Positions 7,282 through 16,627 of a stretch of 64,000 nt of DNA are shown here, piece after piece; the stretch's first letter is position 1; every line of letters starts with the position of its first letter. The DNA is taken from positions 62,001-126,000 of the forward strand of contig CAIZZF010000001.1 in the NCBI GenBank assembly GCA_903937385.1. The letters are read 5' to 3'. Both the position numbers and the translations under genes were made by a program. The stretch comes from an uncultured Holophagaceae bacterium. Lineage in GTDB: Bacteria; Acidobacteriota; Holophagae; Holophagales; Holophagaceae. A model generated the notes under the pieces. That model made no database searches, was not told where the DNA came from, and saw nothing but the letters and a program-made list of their open reading frames with translations.

Positions 7282-8886
7282 ATGCCCCTGCCGCCCGCGC
7301 CTCCCCCCCAGGTCCAGCTGCTCTCGGGGGCCGACATCTGGGTGGGCCAGGGCCTCCTGAAGGGCCAGGGCGTGCTGATCAAGAAGGACCGCATCCTGGC
7401 CGTGGGCGCCATCGAAGCCCTTGCGAAGAAGCACCCCACGGCCAGGCGTGTGGAATTTCCCGGCGGCACCCTGTTGCCGGGGCTCATCGAGGGCCACGCC
7501 CACGTGGGCGGCCTGGGCGCCCTGAGCCGGCAAGTTGACCTCACGGGACTGGCCAGCCTGCCGGAGACCCTCCGCCGCATCCGGGACTGGTCCGAGGCCC
7601 ACCCCCAGGGCTGGCTCCAGGGTCGAGGCTGGGATCAGAACCGCTGGCCCGCCGGGGCCTATCCCCGGGCCCAGGACCTGGATGCCTTCACGGGCTCACG
7701 GCCGGTCCTCCTGGAGCGGGTGGACGGCCATGCCGCCTGGGTGAACACCGCGGCCCTGGCCGTGGCTGGCATCGGCCCCAATACACCGGATCCCGAAGGC
7801 GGCCGCATCCTCAAGGACGCCGCCGGCCGACCCAGCGGCATCCTCCTGGACACCGCCGTGGAGCTGGTGCGGAAGCATCTTCCCGCACCCACGCCTGCCG
7901 AGCGCGAGGCCCAGCTGAAGGCGGGCCTGACCGCCCTGCGGTCCGAAGGTTTCACGGCGGTAGCAGACATGGGCGTGGACGGCCCCGAGCTGGCCGCCTA
8001 TCGGCGCCTGGCCGCCGCAGGTTCCCTGCCCATCCGGGTCTTCGCCTACCTGAGCCACGACCACGACCTCATGCTCCGCGAACTCAAGCCGGGTCGGCCG
8101 AAGCAGGTGTCCTTCTTCCAGGTGCAGGGCGTGAAGTTCTACCTGGACGGCGCCCTGGGCAGCCGCGGCGCCCGCCTATTGGCGCCCTACGCCGACGAGC
8201 CCGGCACCCGGGGCCTCTGGGTCACGGAGCCCCGCAAGGTTGCCGCCGACGTGGCCATCACCCTCCGCGCGGGCTACCAGCCTGCCATCCACGCCATCGG
8301 CGACGCCGCCAACCGGGCAGCCCTGGACCTCCTCGCCCAGGCCGCGAAGAAGGGCAAGGGCGCTCTGCCCCCGCGCATCGAACACGCCCAGATCGTCACC
8401 GCCGAGGACGCGGCCCGCTTCGGCAAGCTGGGCGTGGTGGCCAGCGTGCAGCCCGTCCACTGCACCTCGGACCACAGCTGGACCCCCGCCCGCCTGGGCC
8501 CCGAGCGCCTGAATGAGGCCTTCCCCTGGCGCAGCTTCGCCACCGGAGGCGCCCTGCTGGCCTTCGGCAGCGACGCCCCCGTGGAGGATCCCAACCCCTT
8601 CGTGAGCCTCGCCGCCGCCGAGACGCGCCTGGATGACCAGGGCGACCCCGCCGGCGGGTTCCTGCCGGGCCAGCGCCTGTCCCGCGTCGAGGCCATCCGG
8701 GCCTACACCGCGGGCAACGCCGCGGCCCTGGGTCGGGCGAAGGACCTGGGCACCCTCCAGAAAGGCGCCGTGGCCGACCTGCTCTGGGTGCAGGCCCCCC
8801 TCGCCGACCTCAGCCCCGAAGCCCTCCGCAAGCTGCGCCCCGGCAGGCTGTGGGTGAACGGAGTAGAGGCCAACCTGGGCAAGTGA
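7282..8886 (+). CDS. YtcJ-type amidohydrolase (amidohydrolase family 3)
   Basis: A 534-residue cytoplasmic metal-dependent hydrolase. Visible family motifs: the metal-binding HAH in [11 protein letters not shown] (about residue 75), [14 protein letters not shown] carrying the FxDG-x-xGSR signature of YtcJ-like proteins, HAIGDAAN, the RIEHAQ motif, SVQPVH and the late metal ligand in FGSDAP. The C-terminal beta-sandwich region ends with [13 protein letters not shown], normal for the superfamily. Related enzymes hydrolyse N-substituted amides or formamides, but the substrate of this one cannot be told. It starts at an ATG 75 bases from the divergent mutase start. A repeat element follows its stop codon. 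Confidence 0.85.
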   Translation: MPLPPAPPPQVQLLSGADIWVGQGLLKGQGVLIKKDRILAVGAIEALAKKHPTARRVEFPGGTLLPGLIEGHAHVGGLGALSRQVDLTGLASLPETLRRIRDWSEAHPQGWLQGRGWDQNRWPAGAYPRAQDLDAFTGSRPVLLERVDGHAAWVNTAALAVAGIGPNTPDPEGGRILKDAAGRPSGILLDTAVELVRKHLPAPTPAEREAQLKAGLTALRSEGFTAVADMGVDGPELAAYRRLAAAGSLPIRVFAYLSHDHDLMLRELKPGRPKQVSFFQVQGVKFYLDGALGSRGARLLAPYADEPGTRGLWVTEPRKVAADVAITLRAGYQPAIHAIGDAANRAALDLLAQAAKKGKGALPPRIEHAQIVTAEDAARFGKLGVVASVQPVHCTSDHSWTPARLGPERLNEAFPWRSFATGGALLAFGSDAPVEDPNPFVSLAAAETRLDDQGDPAGGFLPGQRLSRVEAIRAYTAGNAAALGRAKDLGTLQKGAVADLLWVQAPLADLSPEALRKLRPGRLWVNGVEANLGK

Positions 8887-8896
8887 AAGAAGGAAA

Positions 8897-9017
8897 AACC
8901 CTCGCAGAGAAATGAGGAGATGGCTGAGGGATGCAGAGAAATGCGCCGATGCAATCAAAGCCTCTGCCCTTCTCCGCGCCCCCCCGCTTCCCTCGTCCCT
9001 TCTCTGCGAGAGTGGTT
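8897..9017. repeat. Dispersed inverted-repeat element, copy 1
   Basis: The left end AACCCTCGCAGAGAA and the right end TTCTCTGCGAGAGTGGTT are inverted copies (CTCGCAGAGAA plus AACC). The roughly 120-bp element fills the gap between the amidohydrolase and rpe. The same ends and a similar right half recur at 25024-25164, so this is a dispersed repeat, not a one-off hairpin. No coding sequence inside it is supported. Confidence 0.6.
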
Positions 9018-9066
9018 ATCAGTAAAGCCATGGCGAGAGAGCCGTCCCCTCTGGGATACTGACCCC

Positions 9067-9753
9067 ATGAGCCTCCGCCCTGCGACTCCCCTCCTGGCCC
9101 CGTCCCTGCTGTCGGCGGACTTCACGCGGCTGGGCGAGGAGCTGCGCTTCATTGAGGCTGCGGGCGCCCAGGTGGTGCACGTGGACGTCATGGACGGCCG
9201 CTTCGTGCCCAACATCACCATCGGCCTGCCTGTCGTGGAGAGCCTCCGCAGGGCCACCACCCTGCCCCTGGACTGCCATCTGATGATCGTGGAGCCCCTG
9301 CGCTACGCTGCAGACTTTGTGAAGGCCGGTGCCGACTGGGTGAGCATCCACCAGGAGGCGGATCCCCACCTGCACCGCACCCTGGCCTCCATCCGCCAGG
9401 CGGGTGGCAAGGCTGGCGTGGTGCTGAATCCCGGCACCCCCGTGGAGGCCCTCGTGGACCTCGTCGGCAACTTCGACTTCGTGCTGCTCATGAGCGTGAA
9501 CCCGGGCTTCGGCGGTCAGAGCTTCATCCCCCGGGTGCTCGACAAGGTGCGGCGCCTCGACGCCTTGCGCAGCGAGCGCGGTGTGCCCTTCTTCATCCAG
9601 GTGGATGGCGGCGTGAGCCTGAAGAACGCCGGTGATCTGGTGCGTGCGGGCGCCGACTGCCTGGTGGCGGGCAATGCCGTGTTCAAGGCCGAGCAGCCGA
9701 AGCAGGCCGCCGCGGACCTGCTCAGCGCGATGGCGGCAGGCCGCACAGCCTGA
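9067..9753 (+). CDS. rpe: Ribulose-phosphate 3-epimerase
   Basis: A 228-residue TIM-barrel enzyme that interconverts D-ribulose 5-phosphate and D-xylulose 5-phosphate in the pentose phosphate pathway. Signature stretches are LLAPSLLSADF at the N-terminus, VHVDVMDGRFVPNITIG with the metal-binding His and catalytic Asp, DCHLMI, the second catalytic Asp in QVDGGV, and NPGFGGQSF. The ATG at 9067 gives the canonical N-terminus. Its last 32 bases overlap the 3' end of the convergent GIY-YIG gene. Confidence 0.95.
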   Translation: MSLRPATPLLAPSLLSADFTRLGEELRFIEAAGAQVVHVDVMDGRFVPNITIGLPVVESLRRATTLPLDCHLMIVEPLRYAADFVKAGADWVSIHQEADPHLHRTLASIRQAGGKAGVVLNPGTPVEALVDLVGNFDFVLLMSVNPGFGGQSFIPRVLDKVRRLDALRSERGVPFFIQVDGGVSLKNAGDLVRAGADCLVAGNAVFKAEQPKQAAADLLSAMAAGRTA

Positions 9754-9988
9754 GCTTGTCGGCCCGGCGCAGGCGCTTGAGCTGCCGCTCGCGGCGGAGA
9801 GCGTCGCCCTTGCTGCCGCAGGCTTCTCGGAACACCAGCGCCAGGGGCGCCCGGCCCCGGGTGTATTTGGCGCCCTTCCCTGCCTGGTGCTGCGCCAGCC
9901 TGGCCTCGACGTCGAGGGCGATGCCGCAGTAGAGGGTGCCGTCGCCGCAGCGGAGGAGGTAGACCGCCCAGACGCCAGGGGAGGTCAA
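9722..9988 (-). CDS. GIY-YIG domain protein (UPF0213/YhbQ-like)
   Basis: An 88-residue single-domain protein with the GIY-YIG nuclease core VYLLRC...LYCGIA near residues 8-21, an Arg in helix 1 (EARLAQH), and a downstream Glu-bearing helix. Short stand-alone members such as E. coli YhbQ have this size; their cellular role is unsettled. The start is inferred to be TTG at 9988, which overlaps the stop of the upstream gene in a TTGA arrangement, so translation is probably coupled. The 3' end overlaps rpe by 32 bases in convergent orientation. Confidence 0.75.
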   Translation of the reverse strand: MTSPGVWAVYLLRCGDGTLYCGIALDVEARLAQHQAGKGAKYTRGRAPLALVFREACGSKGDALRRERQLKRLRRADKLRLCGLPPSR

Positions 9989-10821
9989 GACTTCAGCCCC
10001 AGGATCTCCCGGAGGCGGGCCAGGGCCTCGGGCTTGCCCTTGCCCCGGGGGAGGTGGAACACCACCAGGGTGGAGCCCCGCCCGCCCGCCACCCAGGCGC
10101 TGGTGGCCCCGGGCACCCCAGGCACGCTGGCGGTGGCGGTCTTGAACCACCAGTTCTCCTTGCCGAACAGCGCGCTCACCTCCACCCAGAATCCCGCGAG
10201 GGTGCGCCGGCCAAAGGCGGAAACCTCGGCGTTCTCCGGCTGCAGCAGCCAGCGGAGGAAGCCTTCGGGACTGGTGCGGAGCAGGTCGCCGTCGCCCACC
10301 CAGGGGGTCGCGAAAACCGGCAGGGTGGCGTTGGCCAGGAGGCGGCGGCCCAGGAAGGGCTCGAAGACCTCCCCCACGCGATACCAGGCCACCTCAGGGC
10401 CGTAGTCCTTCACCCAGCGGGTCCGGGCCTCCGCGATCCAGGCCAGGAAGGCCAGGTCGCAGTCTTCCTCGAGGGCCTTCGCCAGGCTCACGGTGCCGTG
10501 GCCCGGTGGGATTCCGCAGGCCAGGGAGCCGGTCGTGCCCTGGCAGCGGAACTTCACGCTCCCCGTGGACCAGCCGGAGCCCTCGACGCGCAGCCACACC
10601 AGCTTGGCCAGGCCACCCATGGGCGACACGGCACGCCCCTCGCCGAAGGTCTGGATGTCCCCGCCCTCCAGGGCCAGGGCCAAGCCCTCCCCCGGCTTCA
10701 GCACCGGCGCGGGCATCACACCCCCGGGCTGGGCCGGGGCAGGCTGGGCGGCCAGCGACAGCGCAGCGCAGCAGGCGCAGAGCAGGGCTTTCCGGAAGTA
10801 CTTCTGATCCCAGCCCCTCAT
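9985..10821 (-). CDS. Secreted protein resembling a transpeptidase/beta-lactamase fold with degenerate active site
   Basis: A 278-residue protein with a signal peptide (to about residue 31, APAQ). Three features recall penicillin-binding transpeptidases and class D beta-lactamases: a stretch SPMGGLAKLVWLR where families have a P-GS-x-x-K motif, a Leu/Ala-rich segment LAKALEEDCDLAFLAW like the 'eAl..ScN.aF' region around the second motif, and WWFKTATAS followed by a W-x-x-GG strand where KTGTA is expected. The nucleophile Ser position reads Gly and KTG reads KTA, so the catalytic residues appear lost or changed. The fold assignment is my inference; it could be a pseudo-enzyme sensor or an unrelated protein. 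It is divergent from hutI and translationally coupled to the GIY-YIG gene. ATG at 10821 is preferred because the signal peptide follows directly. Confidence 0.55.
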   Translation of the reverse strand: MRGWDQKYFRKALLCACCAALSLAAQPAPAQPGGVMPAPVLKPGEGLALALEGGDIQTFGEGRAVSPMGGLAKLVWLRVEGSGWSTGSVKFRCQGTTGSLACGIPPGHGTVSLAKALEEDCDLAFLAWIAEARTRWVKDYGPEVAWYRVGEVFEPFLGRRLLANATLPVFATPWVGDGDLLRTSPEGFLRWLLQPENAEVSAFGRRTLAGFWVEVSALFGKENWWFKTATASVPGVPGATSAWVAGGRGSTLVVFHLPRGKGKPEALARLREILGLKS

Positions 10822-10912
10822 GCCACCCACCGTGCCCCCATGGGACCTCCACGCTGGGCCGATGCTACCAAGAATCCTCTGGGGCCATGGTCCTCCCTGG
10901 CAGACTGGTGCC

Positions 10913-12133
10913 ATGTCAGACCGCCGTGTGCTCGTGAACCTCCGGGGCCTGTGGACCCCTGATCCCGCCCGGACCTGGGCGGTGGACCGCATACCAGACG
11001 CAGCCCTGGCGGTGGTGGACGGCCACGTGGCCTGGCTGGGCCGCGCCGCCGACCTGCCCGCCGCCTGGGCGGACGCGCCCCGGGTGGATGGCGGCGGCGC
11101 CTGGGCCACGCCGGGCTTTGTGGATCCCCACACCCACCTGCTCTTCGGCGGCAACCGCACGGGCGAGTTCAACCGGCGCCTGCAGGGCGTCAGCTACCAG
11201 CAGCTTGCCGCCGAGGGCGGCGGCATCCGCGAGACCGTGCGCGCCACCCGCGGGGCCTCCCTGGCCGAGCTGGTGACGGCGGGAGAAGCTCGCCTGCGGG
11301 CCTTCCGGGAGCGCGGCGTGGTGCATCTAGAGGCCAAGACCGGCTACGGCCTCGAGCTGGCCACCGAGGGGCGGCTGCTGGCGGCCTACGCCGAGCTGCG
11401 CCGCCGCGGCTGGAGCCTCGATGTCACCCTGCTGCCCGCCCACGATCTGGCCCCGGAGTTTGGCGGCGATGCTGAGGCCAACGCCTGCGCCGTGGCCGAG
11501 GACTGGCTGCCGAAGCTGGTGGCGGGGAACCCGGGCGTGGCGCGGTTCTGCGACGTGTTCGTGGAGACCGGCGTGTTCAGCGCCGCCCAGGGCCGACGCA
11601 TCTTCGAAGCGGGCAAGGCCCTGGGCCTCGTCCCCCGGGTTCACGCCGATGAGCTGTCCTGGACCGGCGGCGCGGAGCTGGCCGCGGAGCTGGGGGCCGC
11701 CAGCGCGGACCACCTGATGTTCTGCAGCGAAGCAGGCATGGCGGCCATGGCTGCGGCTAACGTCACACCGGTACTGCTGCCGGGCACCACGCTGTTCCTG
11801 GGCATGCACGAGTGGGCCCCGGCCCGCCGCATGATCGAGGCCGGCTGCCGGGTGGCCCTCGCCACGGACTTCAACCCTGGCTCCTGCCCTTGTGCCGATC
11901 CCCTCACCATCCTGCGCCTGGGCTGCCTGCAGCTGCGCCTGACCTTCGAGGAGGCCCTCACGGCCATGACCCTCCACGCCGCCCGCAGCCTGCGGCACGC
12001 GGACCTCGGCCACCTCCACCCCGGCGCCCGCGCCGAAGTGCTGCTCTGGGACGTGGATGACCTGCTCGAGCTCGTCTATTGGGTCGGCGAGCCCTTCAGG
12101 CCGAGGTATCTGCCGGAGACTACCCAGACCTAG
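10913..12133 (+). CDS. hutI: Imidazolonepropionase (histidine degradation)
   Basis: A 406-residue amidohydrolase that opens the ring of 4-imidazolone-5-propanoate to N-formimino-L-glutamate, third step of histidine breakdown. Diagnostic motifs: GFVDPHTHLLFGG with the metal-binding HTH, EFNRRLQGVSYQ, EAKTGYGL, the HADELSW metal/substrate motif, GTTLFLG, and ATDFNPGS with the catalytic Asp and the family-specific NPG(S). Length is as expected. No other hut genes (hutH, hutU, hutG) are in the window, so the pathway genes are elsewhere or absent. No strong Shine-Dalgarno is seen before the ATG. A strong bidirectional terminator follows. Confidence 0.95.
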   Translation: MSDRRVLVNLRGLWTPDPARTWAVDRIPDAALAVVDGHVAWLGRAADLPAAWADAPRVDGGGAWATPGFVDPHTHLLFGGNRTGEFNRRLQGVSYQQLAAEGGGIRETVRATRGASLAELVTAGEARLRAFRERGVVHLEAKTGYGLELATEGRLLAAYAELRRRGWSLDVTLLPAHDLAPEFGGDAEANACAVAEDWLPKLVAGNPGVARFCDVFVETGVFSAAQGRRIFEAGKALGLVPRVHADELSWTGGAELAAELGAASADHLMFCSEAGMAAMAAANVTPVLLPGTTLFLGMHEWAPARRMIEAGCRVALATDFNPGSCPCADPLTILRLGCLQLRLTFEEALTAMTLHAARSLRHADLGHLHPGARAEVLLWDVDDLLELVYWVGEPFRPRYLPETTQT

Positions 12134-12144
12134 GCCGTACAAAC

Positions 12145-12172
12145 GAAGCCCCGGGCGGATTCCCGGGGCTTC
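12145..12172. terminator. Bidirectional terminator between hutI and the DUF465 gene
   Basis: Perfect 11-bp arms GAAGCCCCGGG / CCCGGGGCTTC with a 6-base loop lie between two convergent genes, 11 bases past hutI. Confidence 0.75.
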
Positions 12173-12192
12173 TGCCGCGAGTGCGGTGGGGC

Positions 12193-12426
12193 CTACTGTT
12201 CGGCGTGCCTTGAGGCCTCCTGCACGATGTGATAGATGCGCTCCTTGGCCCGGAGCTTGATCTTCTTCAGCTCGACCTCCTCCAGGGATTCCTTGGCGGA
12301 GAGGCTGGGCTTCTTCTGGAGATCACCGAGCCGCGTGTCGGCGGACTTGTGTTCTTCCATGAGCTTGCGGAATTCAAAATGATCTTTCATCAGGCGCTCC
12401 TGAATTTCTGGGCGCAGGAAATCCAT
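12193..12426 (-). CDS. DUF465 (YdcH-type) small coiled-coil protein
   Basis: A 77-residue highly charged protein. The pattern LMKDHFEFRKLMEEHKSADTRL, then a short linker, then EEVELKKIKLRAKERIYHIV is the DUF465/YdcH layout: a helical hairpin whose second helix carries an E-L-K-K-x-K-L-x-x-K-[DE]-x-I core. Function of the family is unknown. GGAGG sits four bases before the ATG at 12426. It is convergent with hutI and divergent from the ABC ATPase gene. Confidence 0.8.
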   Translation of the reverse strand: MDFLRPEIQERLMKDHFEFRKLMEEHKSADTRLGDLQKKPSLSAKESLEEVELKKIKLRAKERIYHIVQEASRHAEQ

Positions 12427-12575
12427 GAATCCTCCATGCCAGGGCGGGACCGATTCGGGCTCCGCAGGGTGAGTGGGTTGCCCAAGGGTAGGACCACCCA
12501 GCGGGGCGTCAAGGGCTATTCAGGGGATCTTTGGAACTCGTTTGACATCCGCACCTTCCCTGCGATCGTAGGCCC

Positions 12576-13514
12576 ATGGTTCTGGCTGTCGAGGGTCTGG
12601 TTCTGCAGCGAAGGGACGGGGTCCGCCTCCTGGGGCCCCTGGACCTGACCCTGGCCCCTAGCGAGCGCCTGGGCCTGGTGGGGGAGAGCGGCTCCGGCAA
12701 GAGCCTGCTGGTGCAGGCCCTGTTCGGAGTGCTGCCGCCGGGGGTGCTGCAGACCGCTGGCAGGGTCCGTGCCTTTGGCATAGCCATGGACCAGCCGAGC
12801 CCTTCCCGGGATCGGCTCCGCGGCGCCCGGCTGGCCTGGGTGCCCCAGCAGCCGGGCCAGGCCCTGAACCCCCTGCTCACCCTGGCGGAGCACCTGGCCC
12901 TGCTGCCAGGCCTCCACCGCCAGGAGGCCCCCCAGGCCGCCGTGGCGCGGCTGAGGCCCCTGCTGGCCCGGCTGCGCCTGCCCTCGGACCCGGCCTTCCT
13001 CGCACGGTTCCCCCACCAGCTCAGCGGCGGCCAGCGCCAGCGGCTCTGCCTGGCCATGGCACTCTCCTGCGACCCGGAGCTGCTGGTGCTGGACGAGCCC
13101 ACGGCGGCCCTGGATGCCACCGTGCGTCAGGACTTTATGGACCTGGCCCTGGAGCTCCACCGCGAGCGCGGCCTGGGCTTCCTCTGGATCACCCATGACC
13201 TGACCATGGCGGCAGACGTCTGCGACCGCTTGCTGGTGCTCTACGGGGGTGAGCGCGTGGAGGCCGGCCCCGTGGCAAGGCTGCTGGACAGCCCCCGCCA
13301 TCCCACCACCGCCCGCCTCCTGGCGGCAGCCCGTCGGGAGCCCTCCGGGGAGACCGGCTTCCTGCCCGCCCCCCAGGATCGGCCACCGGGCTGCCCCTTT
13401 GGCCCCCGGTGTCCCCGGGCGCAGGCCAGCTGCCTCGATTGGGCGCCCTGGCGCGGAACCCCGGGGGACGGTCTGCGCTGCCAGCAGCCGCTGGCTGCGG
13501 GCATCGGGCCGTGA
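12576..13514 (+). CDS. Orphan ATP-binding subunit of a peptide-type (Dpp/Opp) ABC transporter
   Basis: A 312-residue ATPase with Walker A GESGSGKS (about residue 36), Q-loop region PQQPGQALNP, signature LSGGQRQR, Walker B LLVLDEPTAALD and H-loop ITHD. The C-terminal extension CPFGPRCPRAQASC is the oligopeptide/dipeptide-transporter C-terminal motif, a cysteine-rich segment that in some relatives binds an iron-sulphur cluster. Peptide importers normally have two ATPases, two permeases and a binding protein in one operon, but none of those is nearby; guaB follows 51 bases downstream in the same direction. It may combine with subunits encoded elsewhere or have been retained alone. Confidence 0.85.
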   Translation: MVLAVEGLVLQRRDGVRLLGPLDLTLAPSERLGLVGESGSGKSLLVQALFGVLPPGVLQTAGRVRAFGIAMDQPSPSRDRLRGARLAWVPQQPGQALNPLLTLAEHLALLPGLHRQEAPQAAVARLRPLLARLRLPSDPAFLARFPHQLSGGQRQRLCLAMALSCDPELLVLDEPTAALDATVRQDFMDLALELHRERGLGFLWITHDLTMAADVCDRLLVLYGGERVEAGPVARLLDSPRHPTTARLLAAARREPSGETGFLPAPQDRPPGCPFGPRCPRAQASCLDWAPWRGTPGDGLRCQQPLAAGIGP

Positions 13515-13565
13515 GACCATGGGATGCAAGGTCCCGCAGGCTGCGGGTCCGGAAAAGGGCTAACC

Positions 13566-15026
<1,461 letters not shown>

Positions 15027-15029
15027 ATT

Positions 15030-15263
15030 TTTAGCTGTCGGCTATCAGCTGTCAGCTATCGGTGAAAGAAGGGCGCGGATGGGTTCTGCGGACCGCTCCA
15101 GGACCTGCCTGTATGGGTCGCAGCCTAGCTTTGGCTGACAGCTGATCGCTGATAGCTGTCGGCTGTCAGCTGTCAGCTGTCGGTGAGGGAAGGCGCCAAA
15201 GGCCTGATCGTGTGGGTCGGGGCCCATCCTTGGCTGAGAGCTGATAGCTGACAGCTGATACCA
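15030..15263. repeat. Heptanucleotide-based intergenic repeat block
   Basis: Between guaB and pyrC are three clusters of 7-base units of the form AGCTGTC/AGCTATC (first and second clusters) and their near reverse complements AGCTGAC/AGCTGAT (second and third). Clusters are separated by two related spacers of about 80 bases: each begins GGTGA-(A/G)-(G/A)GAAGG and ends with a CC(A/T)...TTGGCTGA-type stretch. Units with opposite orientation can pair into long hairpins. The block looks like two diverged copies of one palindromic element. Confidence 0.65.
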
Positions 15264-15304
15264 ACCCTCCCCCCCGCTAGACTGTTCCCATGCCCGGAGC
15301 CCCC

Positions 15305-16597
15305 ATGTCCCTCCTCGTGAAGAATGTCCGCCTGATCGATCCCGCGCAGGGTCTCGATGGGCCGGGCTCACTGCTGGTGGCGGACGGGGCGGTGGCCGCC
15401 ATCGGTACCGGGGCCACATCCCACCCGCGGGCCGAGGAAGCGGAAGTCCTGGACGGCGGCGGGGCGGTGCTGACGCCGGGCTTCATCGACCTGCACGTGC
15501 ACTTCCGCGAGCCGGGTCAGACCCGCAAGGAGTGCATCGAGACGGGCAGCCGGGCCGCGGTGGCCGGCGGGTTCAGCTCCGTGTGCGCCATGGCCAACAC
15601 CAAGCCCGTGAACGACACCGTGGCCATCACGGAGCTGATGCTGGATCGCGCCGCCAAGGCCGGCCTCTGCCGCTACTTCCCCATCGGGACCGTGAGCCGC
15701 GAGATGAAGGGCGAAGAGCTGGCGGACATGGGCACCCTCAAGGCCGCGGGCTGCGTGGCCTTCTCGGATGACGGCCTGCCCATCTCCAACTCGGCCCTCA
15801 TGCGCCGGGCGCTGGAATACACCCGCTGGCTCGAGGTGCCCGTGGTGGCCCACGAGGAGGACCGGGACCTGGCCGGCAAGGGCTACATGCACGAGGGCGC
15901 CGTCAGCGCCTCCCTGGGGTGTCTGGGCATCCCCGCCGCGGCCGAGGAGGCCATGGTGGCCCGGGACATCGTGCTGGCGGAGCACACGGGCGGCCACCTG
16001 CACCTGGCCCACCTGAGCACCCGGGGCTCCCTCCGCATGGTCCGGGAGGCCAAGTCCCGGGGTCTGCAGGTCACCTGCGAGGTGACGCCACACCACTTCG
16101 CGCTGTCGGACAAGGAGCTGATGAAGTTCGACGCCGACTTCAAGATGAACCCGCCTCTGCGCACCGAGAGTGACATCCAGGCGATCCTGGAGGCTCTGGC
16201 GGATGGCACCGTGGACGCCATCGCCACGGACCACGCCCCCCACGGCTGGGACGACAAGGAAGTGGAGCTGCCCGTGGCCGCCTTCGGCGTCATTGGTCTG
16301 GAGACCGCCCTGCCCCTGGCCATCGAAGTCCTGGTGAACCGCGGTGTCCTCTCCCTGTCCCGGGCCATCGCCCTGCTCACCAGCGGCCCCGCCAGGGCCT
16401 TCCACCTGGACCGCAAGGGCCTCGGCAGCCTCAAGCCCGGCGCCCCGGCAGACTTCGTCCTCTTTGATCCCGAGGGCCGGGTGCAGGTGGACCGCGCCTT
16501 CATCCAGTCCCGCTCCTACAACACCCCGTTCAAGGGCTGGAGCCTGCCCGGCAAGGTACTGAGCACCTGGGTCGGGGGCCGGAAAGTCTGGGGCTGA
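15305..16597 (+). CDS. pyrC: Dihydroorotase (class I type)
   Basis: A 430-residue zinc amidohydrolase that cyclises N-carbamoyl-L-aspartate to dihydroorotate in pyrimidine synthesis. Motifs: GFIDLHVHFREPGQ with HxH metal ligands and substrate-binding R, the NTKPVNDT loop, TCEVTPHH, the NPPLR stretch, and ATDHAPH with the catalytic Asp. The end, TPFKGWSLPGKVLSTWVGGRKVW, is typical. I chose ATG 15305 because CGGAG lies six bases upstream; an in-frame ATG five codons earlier is possible. No pyrB is adjacent. It is convergent with the regulator gene 30 bases downstream. Confidence 0.93.
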   Translation: MSLLVKNVRLIDPAQGLDGPGSLLVADGAVAAIGTGATSHPRAEEAEVLDGGGAVLTPGFIDLHVHFREPGQTRKECIETGSRAAVAGGFSSVCAMANTKPVNDTVAITELMLDRAAKAGLCRYFPIGTVSREMKGEELADMGTLKAAGCVAFSDDGLPISNSALMRRALEYTRWLEVPVVAHEEDRDLAGKGYMHEGAVSASLGCLGIPAAAEEAMVARDIVLAEHTGGHLHLAHLSTRGSLRMVREAKSRGLQVTCEVTPHHFALSDKELMKFDADFKMNPPLRTESDIQAILEALADGTVDAIATDHAPHGWDDKEVELPVAAFGVIGLETALPLAIEVLVNRGVLSLSRAIALLTSGPARAFHLDRKGLGSLKPGAPADFVLFDPEGRVQVDRAFIQSRSYNTPFKGWSLPGKVLSTWVGGRKVWG

Positions 16598-16627
16598 GGC
16601 CCCCTCCGAGCGCCAGCGTCCGCCTTC

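Noticed and set aside
7207-7602. N-terminal extension of the methylmalonyl-CoA mutase frame
   Set aside because: The frame is open upstream but the extension covers the amidohydrolase coding region antisense and has no conserved sequence; GGGAGG directly before ATG 7206 decides the start.
8810-9031. Shared peptide TTLAEKGRG in frames at 8.9 kb and 25.0 kb as a protein family
   Set aside because: The similarity comes from the dispersed repeat element common to both loci; neither frame has a ribosome-binding site or coding character.
15030-15263. CRISPR array
   Set aside because: Repeated units are seven bases and directly abutting, without unique spacers of equal length or 25-40 base repeats, and no cas genes are near.
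15045-15419. Small gene on the minus strand over the heptad repeats
   Set aside because: The translation itself is two copies of the repeat (QLSAIS...), runs into pyrC antisense and has no start signal; it is repeat DNA read as protein.
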